A stretch of 46,838 nt of DNA from an uncultured Duncaniella sp. (GCF_910578445.1 NZ_CAJTQC010000024.1:1-46838), one strand, 5' to 3'; positions 7,157 through 15,530 are shown, counted from the first letter of the stretch. A program made the numbers and translations. Notes: generated by a model from the letters alone, not told the origin.

Positions 7157-8743
7157 TCAGATTTCATTTTTCAGACAGAAGCGTATGCCTATTGGGATAT
7201 TGAACATCAGAGGTCGTTCCTGCCACATGGTCGGTAATGAAGAATTATTGTCAGGATAATATGTCACCGATGGTTCGGCATAAATGTTAATACCGCGTGT
7301 CAGGCGGTACTCAATGCCGATTCCGCTTTCGATTGAGAATTGCAGGTTTGGTTTAAGCTTCGGTAATGGGCTGTCAGTGTTGTCATAAACCGTTATGCAC
7401 TGTGTGTTGACAGGCAAATCTATTTTACACCCGACAGTTGCATAGGCTGATAAATTGTCATGGGAAATTAACATGTAATTTAATTTCAGCGGTATTCCGA
7501 TGAAATGGGATGCTGTTTTTATTTCAGCATAATCATTGTTGCTTTCATATGTCAGACTGCTTCTAAGATATGTGTATGTTACACCGGTTTCGAGAGCGAG
7601 CCTTTGAGACATGCTGCGGGAAAGTGTTATGCCGAATATCATAGGGAATGAATGATGGACTTTTCGTTCGATAAGTTTTACATCTGATGGAAGCCCCGGT
7701 TGAATTTGTTGAAAAATATCAGTTTCGGTTGTATTCAGGCATGTATAACGCATTGTCGCACCGACGCTCCATTTCTGCCATTCAGACTTGTTTTTTGCAT
7801 AGGCTATGTTTGTCGATATATATGGCAAGTCTGCTGACAAATCTGTCGCATCGCGAATGATGGTATCTGCCGGCACATGATGTTGCAGTTTTTCCTTCGT
7901 GTCCGCTGGATGACATACATCCTTGTCCGGATGACAACCTATTGTCGTCACATTATTGCCTGACGGGCTGTTTAGAGTGTTTTTATCGGTCGTTGTCTGT
8001 TGTATTGAGCTTTTTTGCGAAGCATCAGGATTTATAGTCTTCTCGTTTGAGTTATTGCGTCCGGTTTCAGTTGCAATTACATTTCCATGCTTTAAATTAA
8101 AGCCTCTGATGGATTCTGCTTGTCGGTCAGTGACTTCAGAATTGGAGGCAATTGGTGGTTCGTGACGATTTTTCAGGTAAAGGACTGTGAATGTCATCAT
8201 CGACACAGCCGCAAGCATATGCAGTTTTGCCTCCCGGTCGTTAATAAGCCGTCGCAACATAGCTTTTGCTCTTGACAGTTGTGATGATGACGAATTCGGA
8301 GCTATACCAAGGATTTCACCTATCTCTTTGTGTGACTTGTTTTCGAATACGGCAAGTCTGAATATTTTCTGATAGCCGGCCGGCAGTTTTCTGATGATTT
8401 CATCAAGTTCCTCGTAGCTCAGTCCTTTTTCGGTATATGGAGTGTCTGGGATTTCTTCTTCATCGTCAATTGGCTGTGTCGCATCGAGATGTTTCAGATA
8501 TTGTAGTGACAGATTTTTCATGATTGTTCCTATCCAGTATTCGACTTTATCATGATTTTTAAGTTTGCCTATATTGGCAAGTACTATGATAAATCCATCG
8601 TGTAGCACATCTTCGGCGGCTGCCCGGTCGGTGACATAGCGTTTTATGAGACGTAGCATACATGGCGAATAGATGCGATAGAGCTTGGCCATCGCATCCT
8701 TATCACCATTTTTGCATCGCCTTATAAGATCAGTCATATTCAT
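7157..8743 (-). CDS. ECF-type sigma factor fused to a membrane helix and an outer-membrane barrel domain
   Basis: One uninterrupted 528-residue frame. Residues 5-80 look like sigma region 2 (DAMAKLYRIYSPCMLRLIKRY, AAAEDVLHDGFIIVLANI). Residues 110-165 look like region 4 with its helix-turn-helix (LPAGYQKIFRLAVFENKS, HKEIGEILGIAPNSSSSQLS). A hydrophobic helix follows at about 174-191 (HMLAAVSMMTFTVLYL), then a roughly 120-residue Ser/Thr/Asn-rich linker. Residues 320-528 alternate like an outer-membrane beta-barrel (PorT/OMP_b-brl style, ending FNIPIGIRFCLKNEI). Bacteroidota often encode a sigma factor next to a separate protein with a membrane helix and barrel; here they are one polypeptide without an anti-sigma domain between. 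It could signal from the outer membrane to transcription, or be processed. Base composition is AT-rich. Confidence 0.8.
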   Translation of the reverse strand: MNMTDLIRRCKNGDKDAMAKLYRIYSPCMLRLIKRYVTDRAAAEDVLHDGFIIVLANIGKLKNHDKVEYWIGTIMKNLSLQYLKHLDATQPIDDEEEIPDTPYTEKGLSYEELDEIIRKLPAGYQKIFRLAVFENKSHKEIGEILGIAPNSSSSQLSRAKAMLRRLINDREAKLHMLAAVSMMTFTVLYLKNRHEPPIASNSEVTDRQAESIRGFNLKHGNVIATETGRNNSNEKTINPDASQKSSIQQTTTDKNTLNSPSGNNVTTIGCHPDKDVCHPADTKEKLQHHVPADTIIRDATDLSADLPYISTNIAYAKNKSEWQKWSVGATMRYTCLNTTETDIFQQIQPGLPSDVKLIERKVHHSFPMIFGITLSRSMSQRLALETGVTYTYLRSSLTYESNNDYAEIKTASHFIGIPLKLNYMLISHDNLSAYATVGCKIDLPVNTQCITVYDNTDSPLPKLKPNLQFSIESGIGIEYRLTRGINIYAEPSVTYYPDNNSSLPTMWQERPLMFNIPIGIRFCLKNEI

Positions 8744-8783
8744 GTCGGTGAAAATGCGCAGAGAGGTTCGTTATGGATTCAAC

Positions 8784-8810
8784 TGCGTCTATAATAAGAC
8801 GCGGATTTTT
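8784..8810. promoter_or_regulatory. Hairpin in the sigma-barrel gene leader
   Basis: GCGTCT (8784-8789) and AGACGC (8796-8801) form a short hairpin about 40-60 nt upstream of the sigma-barrel start. On the + strand it is followed by six T, like a terminator; on the gene's strand no T-run follows. Its role is unclear. Confidence 0.4.
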
Positions 8811-8930
8811 TACCGAATACTGCATATGACTGATGAAATTTTTTTGCATACACTCTTTCCGATTATTACTAAAAGAGATATAAAGGCCTGTGTAGTGCTG
8901 TGATTTTCATATATTTACATATAAATATCC

Positions 8931-8973
8931 GACCGCCGTTACAGTTAGGATTACCATAACTTTAACGGCGGTC
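8931..8973. terminator. Inverted repeat between flavin reductase and sigma-barrel gene
   Basis: Perfect 11-bp arms GACCGCCGTTA (8931-8941) and TAACGGCGGTC (8963-8973) lie downstream of the leftward flavin reductase gene. It probably ends that transcript, though no strong T-run follows. The rest of 8744-9049 shows no gene. Confidence 0.5.
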
Positions 8974-9049
8974 ATCGAAAAAGGGGATGTTGATTTAGTG
9001 TCTCTGTTTCAACCCCGGTCTAACGGCTTATATATTAGATATTTGCCTA

Positions 9050-9616
9050 TTACATAAGTTTTTTGCCGACGAGGAAAGCTTCGGCGATTGGTTCTCCCAA
9101 TGGACGGTACACTTTCTTTTCCTGATCGAAACATATGGGGTGGAGCATACTGAAATCGACTTTTCCATCCGAATCAATGATTGTATCGTCTGCGACGGTT
9201 CTCATCACTTCGCCGATGACACGTGTGCCACCGTCGCCATTGCCGGTCAGGGAGACAACCTTACATTCCATGGCCAGCACGAAATCCTCGATAATCGGTG
9301 CGTCAACCATCTTGCCTTTTACGACCGATGCGTGCACATGATCCAGCTTCGGTTCGTCATGACCGGAGACCATTCCTAAAAAATCGGCAAGCTCCACTCG
9401 CTCGGCTGTTGCGATATGTACGGTAAACGCTTTTTTAAGACGCATGTTTTCCGTAGTCTTATGATTTGATGAAATATTCAGAGCGATATGGTTGTCCCAG
9501 CATTGTCCTCCCCAAGCGACATTCATGGCATCGGCTACCCCATTGTTGTCATACGTACCGACAATAAGTACCGGCAGTGGAGCTATGACCGGACGTGTCT
9601 TTATTTCTTTCAACAT
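9050..9616 (-). CDS. Flavin reductase-like domain protein (flavoredoxin type)
   Basis: A 188-residue protein of the FMN-binding flavin reductase family. The start RPVIAPLPVLIVGTYDNNGVADAMNVAWGGQCWDNHIALNIS is the typical first part of the split barrel: the PVLIVG strand, then NVAW and the ligand-contact region. LKKAFTVHIATAERVELADFLGMVSGHDEPK is the conserved middle segment. Members use FMN as an electron carrier or reduce flavins in the cytoplasm. It stands alone between two noncoding gaps, so no partner is suggested by context. Confidence 0.88.
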   Translation of the reverse strand: MLKEIKTRPVIAPLPVLIVGTYDNNGVADAMNVAWGGQCWDNHIALNISSNHKTTENMRLKKAFTVHIATAERVELADFLGMVSGHDEPKLDHVHASVVKGKMVDAPIIEDFVLAMECKVVSLTGNGDGGTRVIGEVMRTVADDTIIDSDGKVDFSMLHPICFDQEKKVYRPLGEPIAEAFLVGKKLM

Positions 9617-9784
9617 AATATATCAAGGTTTTAAAGATTTAAAAATCCGACATCCCTTTGTGGGAATGTAAAAGTATTTTTTCAAATTATAACCTATGCT
9701 CACGCATAAAAGTTCCGTTTTTTGACATTTATTATCTCAATAAGCCTCTTCCGAATGGCATAGATTGTATTTGAGAGGTAAAAA

Positions 9785-9817
9785 TTGGGTAATATATCAC
9801 GTTTTATTGTAAATTTG
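9785..9817 (+). promoter_or_regulatory. Probable promoter of the Maf gene
   Basis: TAAATTTG (9810-9817) is a good -7 element, with TTGG (9785-9788) 21 nt upstream. Transcription would start near 9824, which makes the longer possible start at 9825 unlikely and supports the ATG at 9891. Confidence 0.55.
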
Positions 9818-9890
9818 CCGGACAGTGTGTGGACGATTTATCCACTGTAATGACAATAGATTGATAAATACAGATTTATTATTTTTGACC

Positions 9891-10481
9891 ATGTTTCATC
9901 CGCTTGAAAATATCAAGGACTATGATGTGATTCTGGCGAGTGGTTCGCCACGTCGCCGGGAATTGCTTGGAATGCTCGACATTGACTTTCGTGTCGACAC
10001 TTCCCATCCGGTCGACGAGACTGTCCCTGCCGGACTGCCCGCCAAGGAAGTCGCCCCTTATCTGTCGCGCCTTAAAGCCGAGGCCTATCCGCTCGGTGAT
10101 GAAGAAAAGAAGCTTGTCATCACCGCCGACACAGTCGTTATTATAGACGGCAGGGTGCTTGGCAAGCCGGCTGATGAGGCTGACGCGTGCAGGATGCTTG
10201 AGTCGCTGCAGGGTAGGACTCAGAAAGTAATCACAGGAGTGACGGTGAGGACGGCAAAAGGCATGACCACATTCAGCGCCTTATCTGAAGTGGAGTTCGC
10301 TCCACTTTCGGGCGATGAGATTGCATACTATGTCGGTAAGTATCGGCCCTTTGACAAAGCCGGGGCCTATGGCATACAGGAGTGGATCGGTGCAGCCGGA
10401 ATCAAGGGTATCACTGGCAGTTTCTATAACGTCATGGGACTTCCTGTCCAGCGTCTGTATTCACATTTGAAAACAGTCTAA
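9891..10481 (+). CDS. maf: Maf-family nucleotide pyrophosphatase
   Basis: A 196-residue protein from the ATG at 9891. The family signature ILASGSPRRRELL is near the N-terminus, followed by KAEAYPLGDEEKKLVITADTVVIIDGRVLGKP, where ITADTVV carries the catalytic Asp, and by FDKAGAYGIQEWIG near the C-terminus. Maf proteins hydrolyse dTTP, UTP and modified nucleotides to the monophosphate, acting as house-cleaning enzymes in the cytoplasm. The longer frame from 9825 would add 22 residues with no family match and would begin almost at the predicted transcription start. Two hairpins follow the stop. Confidence 0.93.
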   Translation: MFHPLENIKDYDVILASGSPRRRELLGMLDIDFRVDTSHPVDETVPAGLPAKEVAPYLSRLKAEAYPLGDEEKKLVITADTVVIIDGRVLGKPADEADACRMLESLQGRTQKVITGVTVRTAKGMTTFSALSEVEFAPLSGDEIAYYVGKYRPFDKAGAYGIQEWIGAAGIKGITGSFYNVMGLPVQRLYSHLKTV

Positions 10482-10497
10482 ATCTACGGATTTATAG

Positions 10498-10531
10498 AAG
10501 GAAGGGTCTGGCATACAGGCCTTTCCTTTTT
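10498..10531 (+). terminator. Probable terminator of the Maf gene
   Basis: An imperfect hairpin (GGAAGG near 10500 with CCTTTCC ending at 10526) is followed by a run of T, 20 nt after the Maf stop. Confidence 0.55.
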
Positions 10532-10534
10532 AGA

Positions 10535-10558
10535 GGGTCGGATATTTGTCCGACCTTC
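10535..10558. terminator. Second hairpin after Maf
   Basis: GGTCGGA (10536-10542) pairs with TCCGACC (10549-10555), followed by a T/A-rich stretch. It could be a back-up terminator. Confidence 0.45.
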
Positions 10559-10726
10559 TTATATTTTTATTGGTGTCCGGTAAAACTTTCAATCCATATT
10601 TGACTTTTTATTTTCCTCGGACTGCCGCCCTAATCACTGAAACAGGGTGCTTGTCAATGAAATAGCTGGTTAAACACGTTTTATCTGACACCAATGATAA
10701 AATTCAATCGGCAATTCTTTGACTAT

Positions 10727-11030
10727 GGTAAATCAATGTCCTGCCGGACATTCACATTATATTTATCCTGTGTCCCCGCACATCTTCGCTTCGCTGCGAT
10801 GTACGGGGCTATGAGTAATTAAATGTCCTGCCGGACATTTTTTGCCTGATACTCCGTGTTGCCTGAGGCTTATTGGCTTCCATAAATGCACTTCCTCCGA
10901 TGGAAAAATACATGCCGATGTCCGTTCAGGACATCCAATTACTCATAGCCCCGTACATCGTAGCGAAGCGAAGATGTGCGGGGAAAGATATATTTAAACA
11001 AAATGATGTCCGGCAGGACATCGATTTACC
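10727..11030. repeat. Large imperfect inverted repeat with nested hairpins
   Basis: Two arms of about 104 nt (10727-10830 and 10928-11030) are near-identical inverted copies around a 97-nt centre. Each arm begins with GGTAAATC, contains a small palindrome GATGTCC-4nt-GGACATC type unit, then an internal hairpin CCCCGCACATC / GATGTACGGGG, then CTATGAGTAATT. Four copies of the small palindrome occur in the element (about 10735, 10824, 10918 and 11004). No coding sequence is convincing here: a possible 64-codon frame on the - strand lies across one arm. The gap 10482-11122 otherwise holds only terminators. It resembles a REP/MITE-like element. Confidence 0.8.
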
Positions 11031-11122
11031 ATTCTGGCAAGCCCAATAACGAGGATTCACACACAATTGATTATAAACCAATGCATTATTGTTGATTTTA
11101 GACATTTTATCGGACAGCAATA

Positions 11123-12205
11123 TTATATTTTGGTCAGTCTTAGAGTGAATCCGTCGGTCGGAGGAAGGATGATGAGGCTGTCGGGTGTCTCATCGTTGTT
11201 GTTGGTGGTGGTGGCACGGTGTTCCCATGCGAGGAAATGAGGTGTGCCGACTCCGAGGCGCTCGCTCACCTTAAGCGCTACGACACCCATTGTCATGCGC
11301 AGATTTAGTTCAACGCACGGCATCACTCGCCGACGGCCGCCGTCGTTGTAGACCATCATGTCTACTCCCATCCAGCCCTTATAGGCTGTCGCCGTCAGTT
11401 CGGTCAATATTTCTTCCTCACGGCTGATGATTTCCATGAGACTGTCGAAATCAATCATGCCTGATAGCCGGGATTCGATATATGACTGAGGTGCGACAAC
11501 ATTTCCGCTATACATTCCTCTTGCCTCTGTCGTGAACATCGACAATCCACGGAAGCTGACACGGACTCCGTCGGAGTGGAACAGCGCCGCGAAATCGGCC
11601 ACCTTGTCGAGTCCGCGTTCGACCATCACGCTTCCCTGCCTGTTGATGATTCCTTCCGCACGCCGGCGCAGTGCGTTTTCGTCGAGCGACCGTGCGCAAA
11701 ACACACCGCGTCCGCTGCTCGACCACGGTGATTTCACGTAACATCCGGGATTGTTGCGCTCTGTTTCAACCACGACATCCGGATTGGTGGTTTCGAGTGC
11801 GATTGGACTGCCCGAGTCAAGCCGTGTGAGGATTTCGACCGACATACGTCTGTGGCTCAGCTGTCTCATCCGTTCGATTGAGCTATCGTCGGGCAGAATG
11901 TCGCCGTCGACTCCGGCACGTAGAAACTGCCGTTTCGCATCGAGACTCCATCCCCAAGGGGCGACCTGCGTGACATTTCTGACATCTCCGCCCACCACAC
12001 CGTTCAGCCCGAAACGCCCGGCGAGACGTAGGGCTTCGGTCTGCATCTGTTCCGGGGCTATGATACTGTCTCCTTCCTCAGCCCACCACATCGGCAGCAG
12101 CGCTCCGGCATTATGGATTGCAACAGCGTGGGGCGGGGGAGTGTAGTGGCGGCAGCCGAGTGCCAAGGCAAGGTCGTTTTCAGGATTGAAAAGATGGAGT
12201 TTCAC
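11123..12205 (-). CDS. ATP-grasp-like protein of unknown function
   Basis: A 360-residue soluble protein beginning with the striking motif LFNPENDLALA. Several stretches look like an ATP-grasp fold: YVKSPWSSSGRGV (about residues 156-168, nucleotide-binding lysine and Gly-rich loop), SVMVER (192-197), then GWMGVDMMVY (278-286) and CVELNLRMTMG (297-307), where an E-x-N pattern would bind Mg-ATP. ATP-grasp enzymes join a carboxylate to an amine or similar group. The acceptor and pathway are unknown. It is a single leftward gene with a possible -7 element TAATTTTG at 12247-12240 on its strand. The assignment rests on motif reading only. Confidence 0.7.
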   Translation of the reverse strand: MKLHLFNPENDLALALGCRHYTPPPHAVAIHNAGALLPMWWAEEGDSIIAPEQMQTEALRLAGRFGLNGVVGGDVRNVTQVAPWGWSLDAKRQFLRAGVDGDILPDDSSIERMRQLSHRRMSVEILTRLDSGSPIALETTNPDVVVETERNNPGCYVKSPWSSSGRGVFCARSLDENALRRRAEGIINRQGSVMVERGLDKVADFAALFHSDGVRVSFRGLSMFTTEARGMYSGNVVAPQSYIESRLSGMIDFDSLMEIISREEEILTELTATAYKGWMGVDMMVYNDGGRRRVMPCVELNLRMTMGVVALKVSERLGVGTPHFLAWEHRATTTNNNDETPDSLIILPPTDGFTLRLTKI

Positions 12206-12365
12206 TGTATCGGGGGATTGAGTTTCTGTAATCGGGATGCAAAATTACTGATTTCGCAGTGATTTTGAAATATTATATCGGCCTCTTTCGCGTAGGCCAA
12301 ACCGAAGGTGACGCTTTGATGTTAATATTCCGTACATCTTTGGAAACATGTAAAAAAACGAATAT

Positions 12366-13313
12366 ATGTCTGACATAAAAACACCTCCAGCCTCTCCCCC
12401 TCAGTCACGCAGTGTCGGCGATATGATCAAAGGCAATCTGTTTGTGCTGATTGCAACGATATTTTTCGGAGTCAATATCCCGGTGGTCAAAATGCTGATA
12501 CCGGAATGGATGAGTTCAATCGATGTCACTGTTTTCCGCCTTGGCGGCGGTTGCATTCTGATGTGGATTGCCTCGATTTTCATCAAGACCGACCGAATCG
12601 GGCGTCACGACTATCTGCGTATATTTCTTGGCGGGGCTGTCGGGCTTTTTCTGTTCATGTACCTTTTCAATCTGTCGCTACGCTATGCCAATCCGATTGA
12701 CGTATCTATTATCATGACTTTCCCTCCGATATTCGTTATCCTGATAGGTATAATTTTTCAGCATAAACACACCTCATGGCTTGAGATATGTGGCATTGTC
12801 GTCGGATTCATAGGCGCTTTCCTTGTTATCGTCACCCAGCATTCAGGCGAGAAGGGCACTGACAATATACTTGGCGACTGTCTCGCTCTCGCCTCGACTC
12901 TCTGCTATGCCTTCTATCTTGTGATTCTTGAAGGGCCTATGCACCGCTATCGCCCTGTCTCCATGTTGCGCTGGGTGTTTCTGATGTCGTGTATACCGAT
13001 GCTTCTGCTTTTGCCGTCATTGCCGAAAGCCGAGATTTTCCATACCACCGACTGGCAGCCGTGGGCCTGCATAGCTTTCGTGCTTATCTGCCCGACCTTC
13101 TTGTCCTACTTCCTGATCAATCCGGCGGAGAAACTGATAGGAAGTGAGTTGGTGTCCATCTATCAGTATTTTCTGCCTGTGGTGGCAACCATAGCGTCGG
13201 TCATAATGGGTATAGCCGAGATACATTGGATTCAGGTGCTCGCAATGATTGTCATCATAGCCGGTATGCTCATCACAAACCGTGCGAAGCGCAAGGAGGT
13301 CCGCAAAGAGTAG
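12366..13313 (+). CDS. DMT-superfamily transporter (EamA domains)
   Basis: A 315-residue inner-membrane protein with about ten helices arranged as two EamA repeats: first NLFVLIATIFFGVNIPVVK... FRLGGGCILMWIASIF... LRYANPIDVSIIMTFPPIFVILIG, second LGDCLALASTLCYAFYLVI... YQYFLPVVATIASVIMGIAEIHWIQVLAMIVIIAGML. The N-terminal 20 residues are Pro/Ser-rich and cytoplasmic. Members export or import amino acids, sugars or other metabolites; no substrate can be named. It is a single gene ending at a shared terminator. Confidence 0.9.
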   Translation: MSDIKTPPASPPQSRSVGDMIKGNLFVLIATIFFGVNIPVVKMLIPEWMSSIDVTVFRLGGGCILMWIASIFIKTDRIGRHDYLRIFLGGAVGLFLFMYLFNLSLRYANPIDVSIIMTFPPIFVILIGIIFQHKHTSWLEICGIVVGFIGAFLVIVTQHSGEKGTDNILGDCLALASTLCYAFYLVILEGPMHRYRPVSMLRWVFLMSCIPMLLLLPSLPKAEIFHTTDWQPWACIAFVLICPTFLSYFLINPAEKLIGSELVSIYQYFLPVVATIASVIMGIAEIHWIQVLAMIVIIAGMLITNRAKRKEVRKE

Positions 13314-13349
13314 CGGTCGGGCTGCGTCGGTTTTTTTACGAAATAAAAA

Positions 13350-13392
13350 AAGATGTCCGTGACAGCCATCACAGCGCCGTCACGGACATCTT
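13350..13392. terminator. Bidirectional terminator
   Basis: Perfect 14-bp arms AAGATGTCCGTGAC (13350-13363) and GTCACGGACATCTT (13379-13392) stand between the convergent transporter and C1 peptidase genes, with A-rich flank on the left serving as the T-run of the leftward transcript. Confidence 0.8.
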
Positions 13393-13416
13393 CAGTTAAG
13401 TCGACTATAAAATATC

Positions 13417-14616
13417 TTAAAGTTTCATCTTTTTGGCGATTTCCTCGGGAATAGCTTCGCGGTTGACGAGGATGTCGATTGTCTTGGCAAGGAAGTAAGG
13501 CTCTGAGACGTAGAAGAAACCGTCATAAATCTGGTTGGTGTCCCATGAGTTCTTGACCTTGTAGTATTTGTTGCCCTTCTGGTCGACAGCCTTACCGACG
13601 ATTACCATGCCGTGGTCATCGGTGGTTTCCTGCTTGTCAAACATCTCCTGACGGAGTTCCTGAGTGACAGTGATTTCCTGTGTCGGACCATTGATTTTGT
13701 TTGATTCAGCCTCGCGGTCTTTGTCGCTGAGTTTCACCCAGCGCGAAAGCTCTGTGCCCGACAGGTCGTTGGCAGTCTTCTTCTTGGGGATGAGTGCGTA
13801 GCCTTTCTTCCAGTTGAAGCCCGGTTCGCTCACGTCGGCAGCCCATGCAATCGAATAGCCGTTGTCAAGAGCGTTGTCAACGATTGCCTTCATCTCTTCC
13901 AGAGGCACGTTGTGATACTTTTCCCACAGCCAGTTGTCGGCCACCTCGATAGCGAACGAATCATAGAAAGGATGGTGTGTGAATGAAGTCACGGGCACAT
14001 AGTCGGCGGCATTGATGCCGAGCGACTGTGCGAACGACTGTGGAGTGTAGGTCTTTCCTTCATATTCAAACGATTCGGGAAGCTCGCCGAAGTAAGCGTC
14101 GAGTATTCCTCCGAATGCCTTTTTCCAAGCCGGAGATTTTTTCTTGCTTTTGTTGACCGAATTTACAAATGAAGTGAATGCGGAGCTGAGTTCTGCGTGG
14201 TCGTGCTTTTCCTCGCCGTATTCAAGTCCGCGATACGCCTCTTCGGGGACGAGACCATAGTTTACCATGACGTAGGGTACGTCGAGTGTGCTTCCGCCCT
14301 GTGCGAAATTGATTGTGCCGTTCATGCGGATAAACTTGTCGGCCTTGTCATTGTAGCAGTGGCGTACGACATACATTTCGCTGAGGTCGACTTCCTTGCC
14401 GGTCTTGCGGAGAATTTCGTCTTCAAGGAAAGATATGCCTGAGAAGCTCCAGCATGTTCCTGATTTGTTCTGGTCCTTAACGGGAGTGGTCTTCACTACC
14501 TTCACGTCTGTGAACTTGAAGCCTCCGGTGCTGTCGTTCTCATTGGTTTTCTTGTCTTTAGCCTGAGCGCCTAAGGCCAGACAGAGAGCCATCGCTCCGA
14601 ATAAATACTTATTCAT
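13417..14616 (-). CDS. C1-family cysteine aminopeptidase (bleomycin hydrolase / PepC type), exported
   Basis: A 399-residue protein with a signal peptide (MNKYLFGAMALCLALGAQA) and the papain-fold catalytic set: Gln49 and Cys55 in PVKDQNKSGTCWSFSG, His335 in DDHGMVIVG and Asn356 in KVKNSWD. This matches the C1B (bleomycin hydrolase/aminopeptidase C) group, whose C-terminus reaches into the active site and limits it to aminopeptidase action. Cytosolic PepC has no signal peptide; the exported version is common in Bacteroidota and probably trims peptides in the periplasm. Single gene. Confidence 0.92.
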   Translation of the reverse strand: MNKYLFGAMALCLALGAQAKDKKTNENDSTGGFKFTDVKVVKTTPVKDQNKSGTCWSFSGISFLEDEILRKTGKEVDLSEMYVVRHCYNDKADKFIRMNGTINFAQGGSTLDVPYVMVNYGLVPEEAYRGLEYGEEKHDHAELSSAFTSFVNSVNKSKKKSPAWKKAFGGILDAYFGELPESFEYEGKTYTPQSFAQSLGINAADYVPVTSFTHHPFYDSFAIEVADNWLWEKYHNVPLEEMKAIVDNALDNGYSIAWAADVSEPGFNWKKGYALIPKKKTANDLSGTELSRWVKLSDKDREAESNKINGPTQEITVTQELRQEMFDKQETTDDHGMVIVGKAVDQKGNKYYKVKNSWDTNQIYDGFFYVSEPYFLAKTIDILVNREAIPEEIAKKMKL

Positions 14617-14728
14617 GATTTGGTTGATTGGTTTATGGGGTTCAATTTATATGATATCGATTTGTCATAAGGCAGATGCAAAGTTATTATAAATTTATGG
14701 CAATTCAAGTTTTTTAAAGAAAAAGTTG

Positions 14729-14834
14729 TAACTTTGTGTGCTTGTTTTCTACAGTATAAAAACCATAAGTAACTCTTAAAAATCTCAAGAGATTACTTTT
14801 GCATTTTATATAGTTTAATTTTTTAGAGTTACTT
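14729..14834 (+). promoter_or_regulatory. Promoter region with repeated operator-like half sites
   Basis: Two -7-like elements are visible, TAACTTTG (14729-14736) and TACTTTTG (14794-14801). Around them sit three related arms: AAGTAACTCTTAAAA (14767-14781), AAGAGATTAC (about 14787-14796) and TTTTAGAGTTACTT (14820-14833). The first and third form a near-perfect inverted repeat and the second overlaps the promoter. A transcription factor site is plausible. Confidence 0.5.
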
Positions 14835-14846
14835 TAAGTATTTCAT

Positions 14847-15473
14847 ATGAAAAGAAAATTTCTTGCTTTCATCATAATTCTTGCAGCCGTTTGTGGTGTT
14901 CAGCAGGCCAGTGCCCAGTTCCGTTGGGGCGCTACGGTCGGAGTCAATTTCAATGATTTCAAGTTCAAGCAGGCCGGCATCCTTTCAGTAGGCAAAGGCT
15001 TTGGTGAGTCTGCCGGAATCAACGGCGAAATGATGTTTCCCGGCATCGGATTTGGCATCGACATAGGTCTCCGCTACGAGCAGCTCGGCGCTAAGCTCAA
15101 TCTTGGCGATTTCCCTCTCTGGGAGTCGCAGGGCTACTCGGCAGATGAACGCATCTACATCCACAATATCCAGATTCCATTCAACCTGAAATTTAAATAT
15201 ACCCGTCTGCAGGGGTTTGAAGACTATCTCGCACCATTTGTTTTCGGTGGTCCGGTGTTCAACATACAGGCTGCCCACAGCAAATGTGACGCTATGAAGT
15301 TTTCAGGCGGTGATCTCGGTCTGACAGTCGGTGCGGGTGCTGAGATTTTCAGACGCTGGCAGCTTTCGGCCTCATACACATGGGGCATGACATATGCTCT
15401 CAAAGCGAAAGTGCTGACCGACTACAGCGCGCGTAACAGAACTTGGGACATACGTCTGACCTATTATTTTTGA
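14847..15473 (+). CDS. Outer-membrane beta-barrel protein (PorT-like)
   Basis: A 208-residue protein with a signal peptide ending at about ASAQ (residue 23). The mature part begins FRWGATVGVNFNDFKF and continues with alternating strands (GFGIDIGLRYEQLGAKLNL, IQIPFNLKFKYTRL, FVFGGPVFNIQA, GLTVGAGAEIFRRWQLSASYTWGM), ending WDIRLTYYF with the C-terminal aromatic typical of outer-membrane proteins. It matches the OMP_b-brl/PorT type of 8-strand barrel frequent in Bacteroidales. The role is unknown. A strong terminator follows directly. Confidence 0.88.
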   Translation: MKRKFLAFIIILAAVCGVQQASAQFRWGATVGVNFNDFKFKQAGILSVGKGFGESAGINGEMMFPGIGFGIDIGLRYEQLGAKLNLGDFPLWESQGYSADERIYIHNIQIPFNLKFKYTRLQGFEDYLAPFVFGGPVFNIQAAHSKCDAMKFSGGDLGLTVGAGAEIFRRWQLSASYTWGMTYALKAKVLTDYSARNRTWDIRLTYYF

Positions 15474-15495
15474 ATTGTTTGATAATATTTCTTGC

Positions 15496-15530
15496 AGTCT
15501 GGAAATCCATGATTTCCAGACTGTTTTTTT
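15496..15530 (+). terminator. Rho-independent terminator of the barrel gene
   Basis: Perfect 12-bp arms AGTCTGGAAATC (15496-15507) and GATTTCCAGACT (15511-15522) are followed by GTTTTTTT. Confidence 0.88.

Noticed and set aside
9785..9890. Longer Maf start at 9825
   Set aside because: It would begin at the predicted transcription start and adds residues without family match; the ATG at 9891 fits Maf better.
10926..11120. 64-codon frame on the - strand
   Set aside because: It overlaps one arm of the large inverted repeat and has no family-like features; the repeat explains the open frame.
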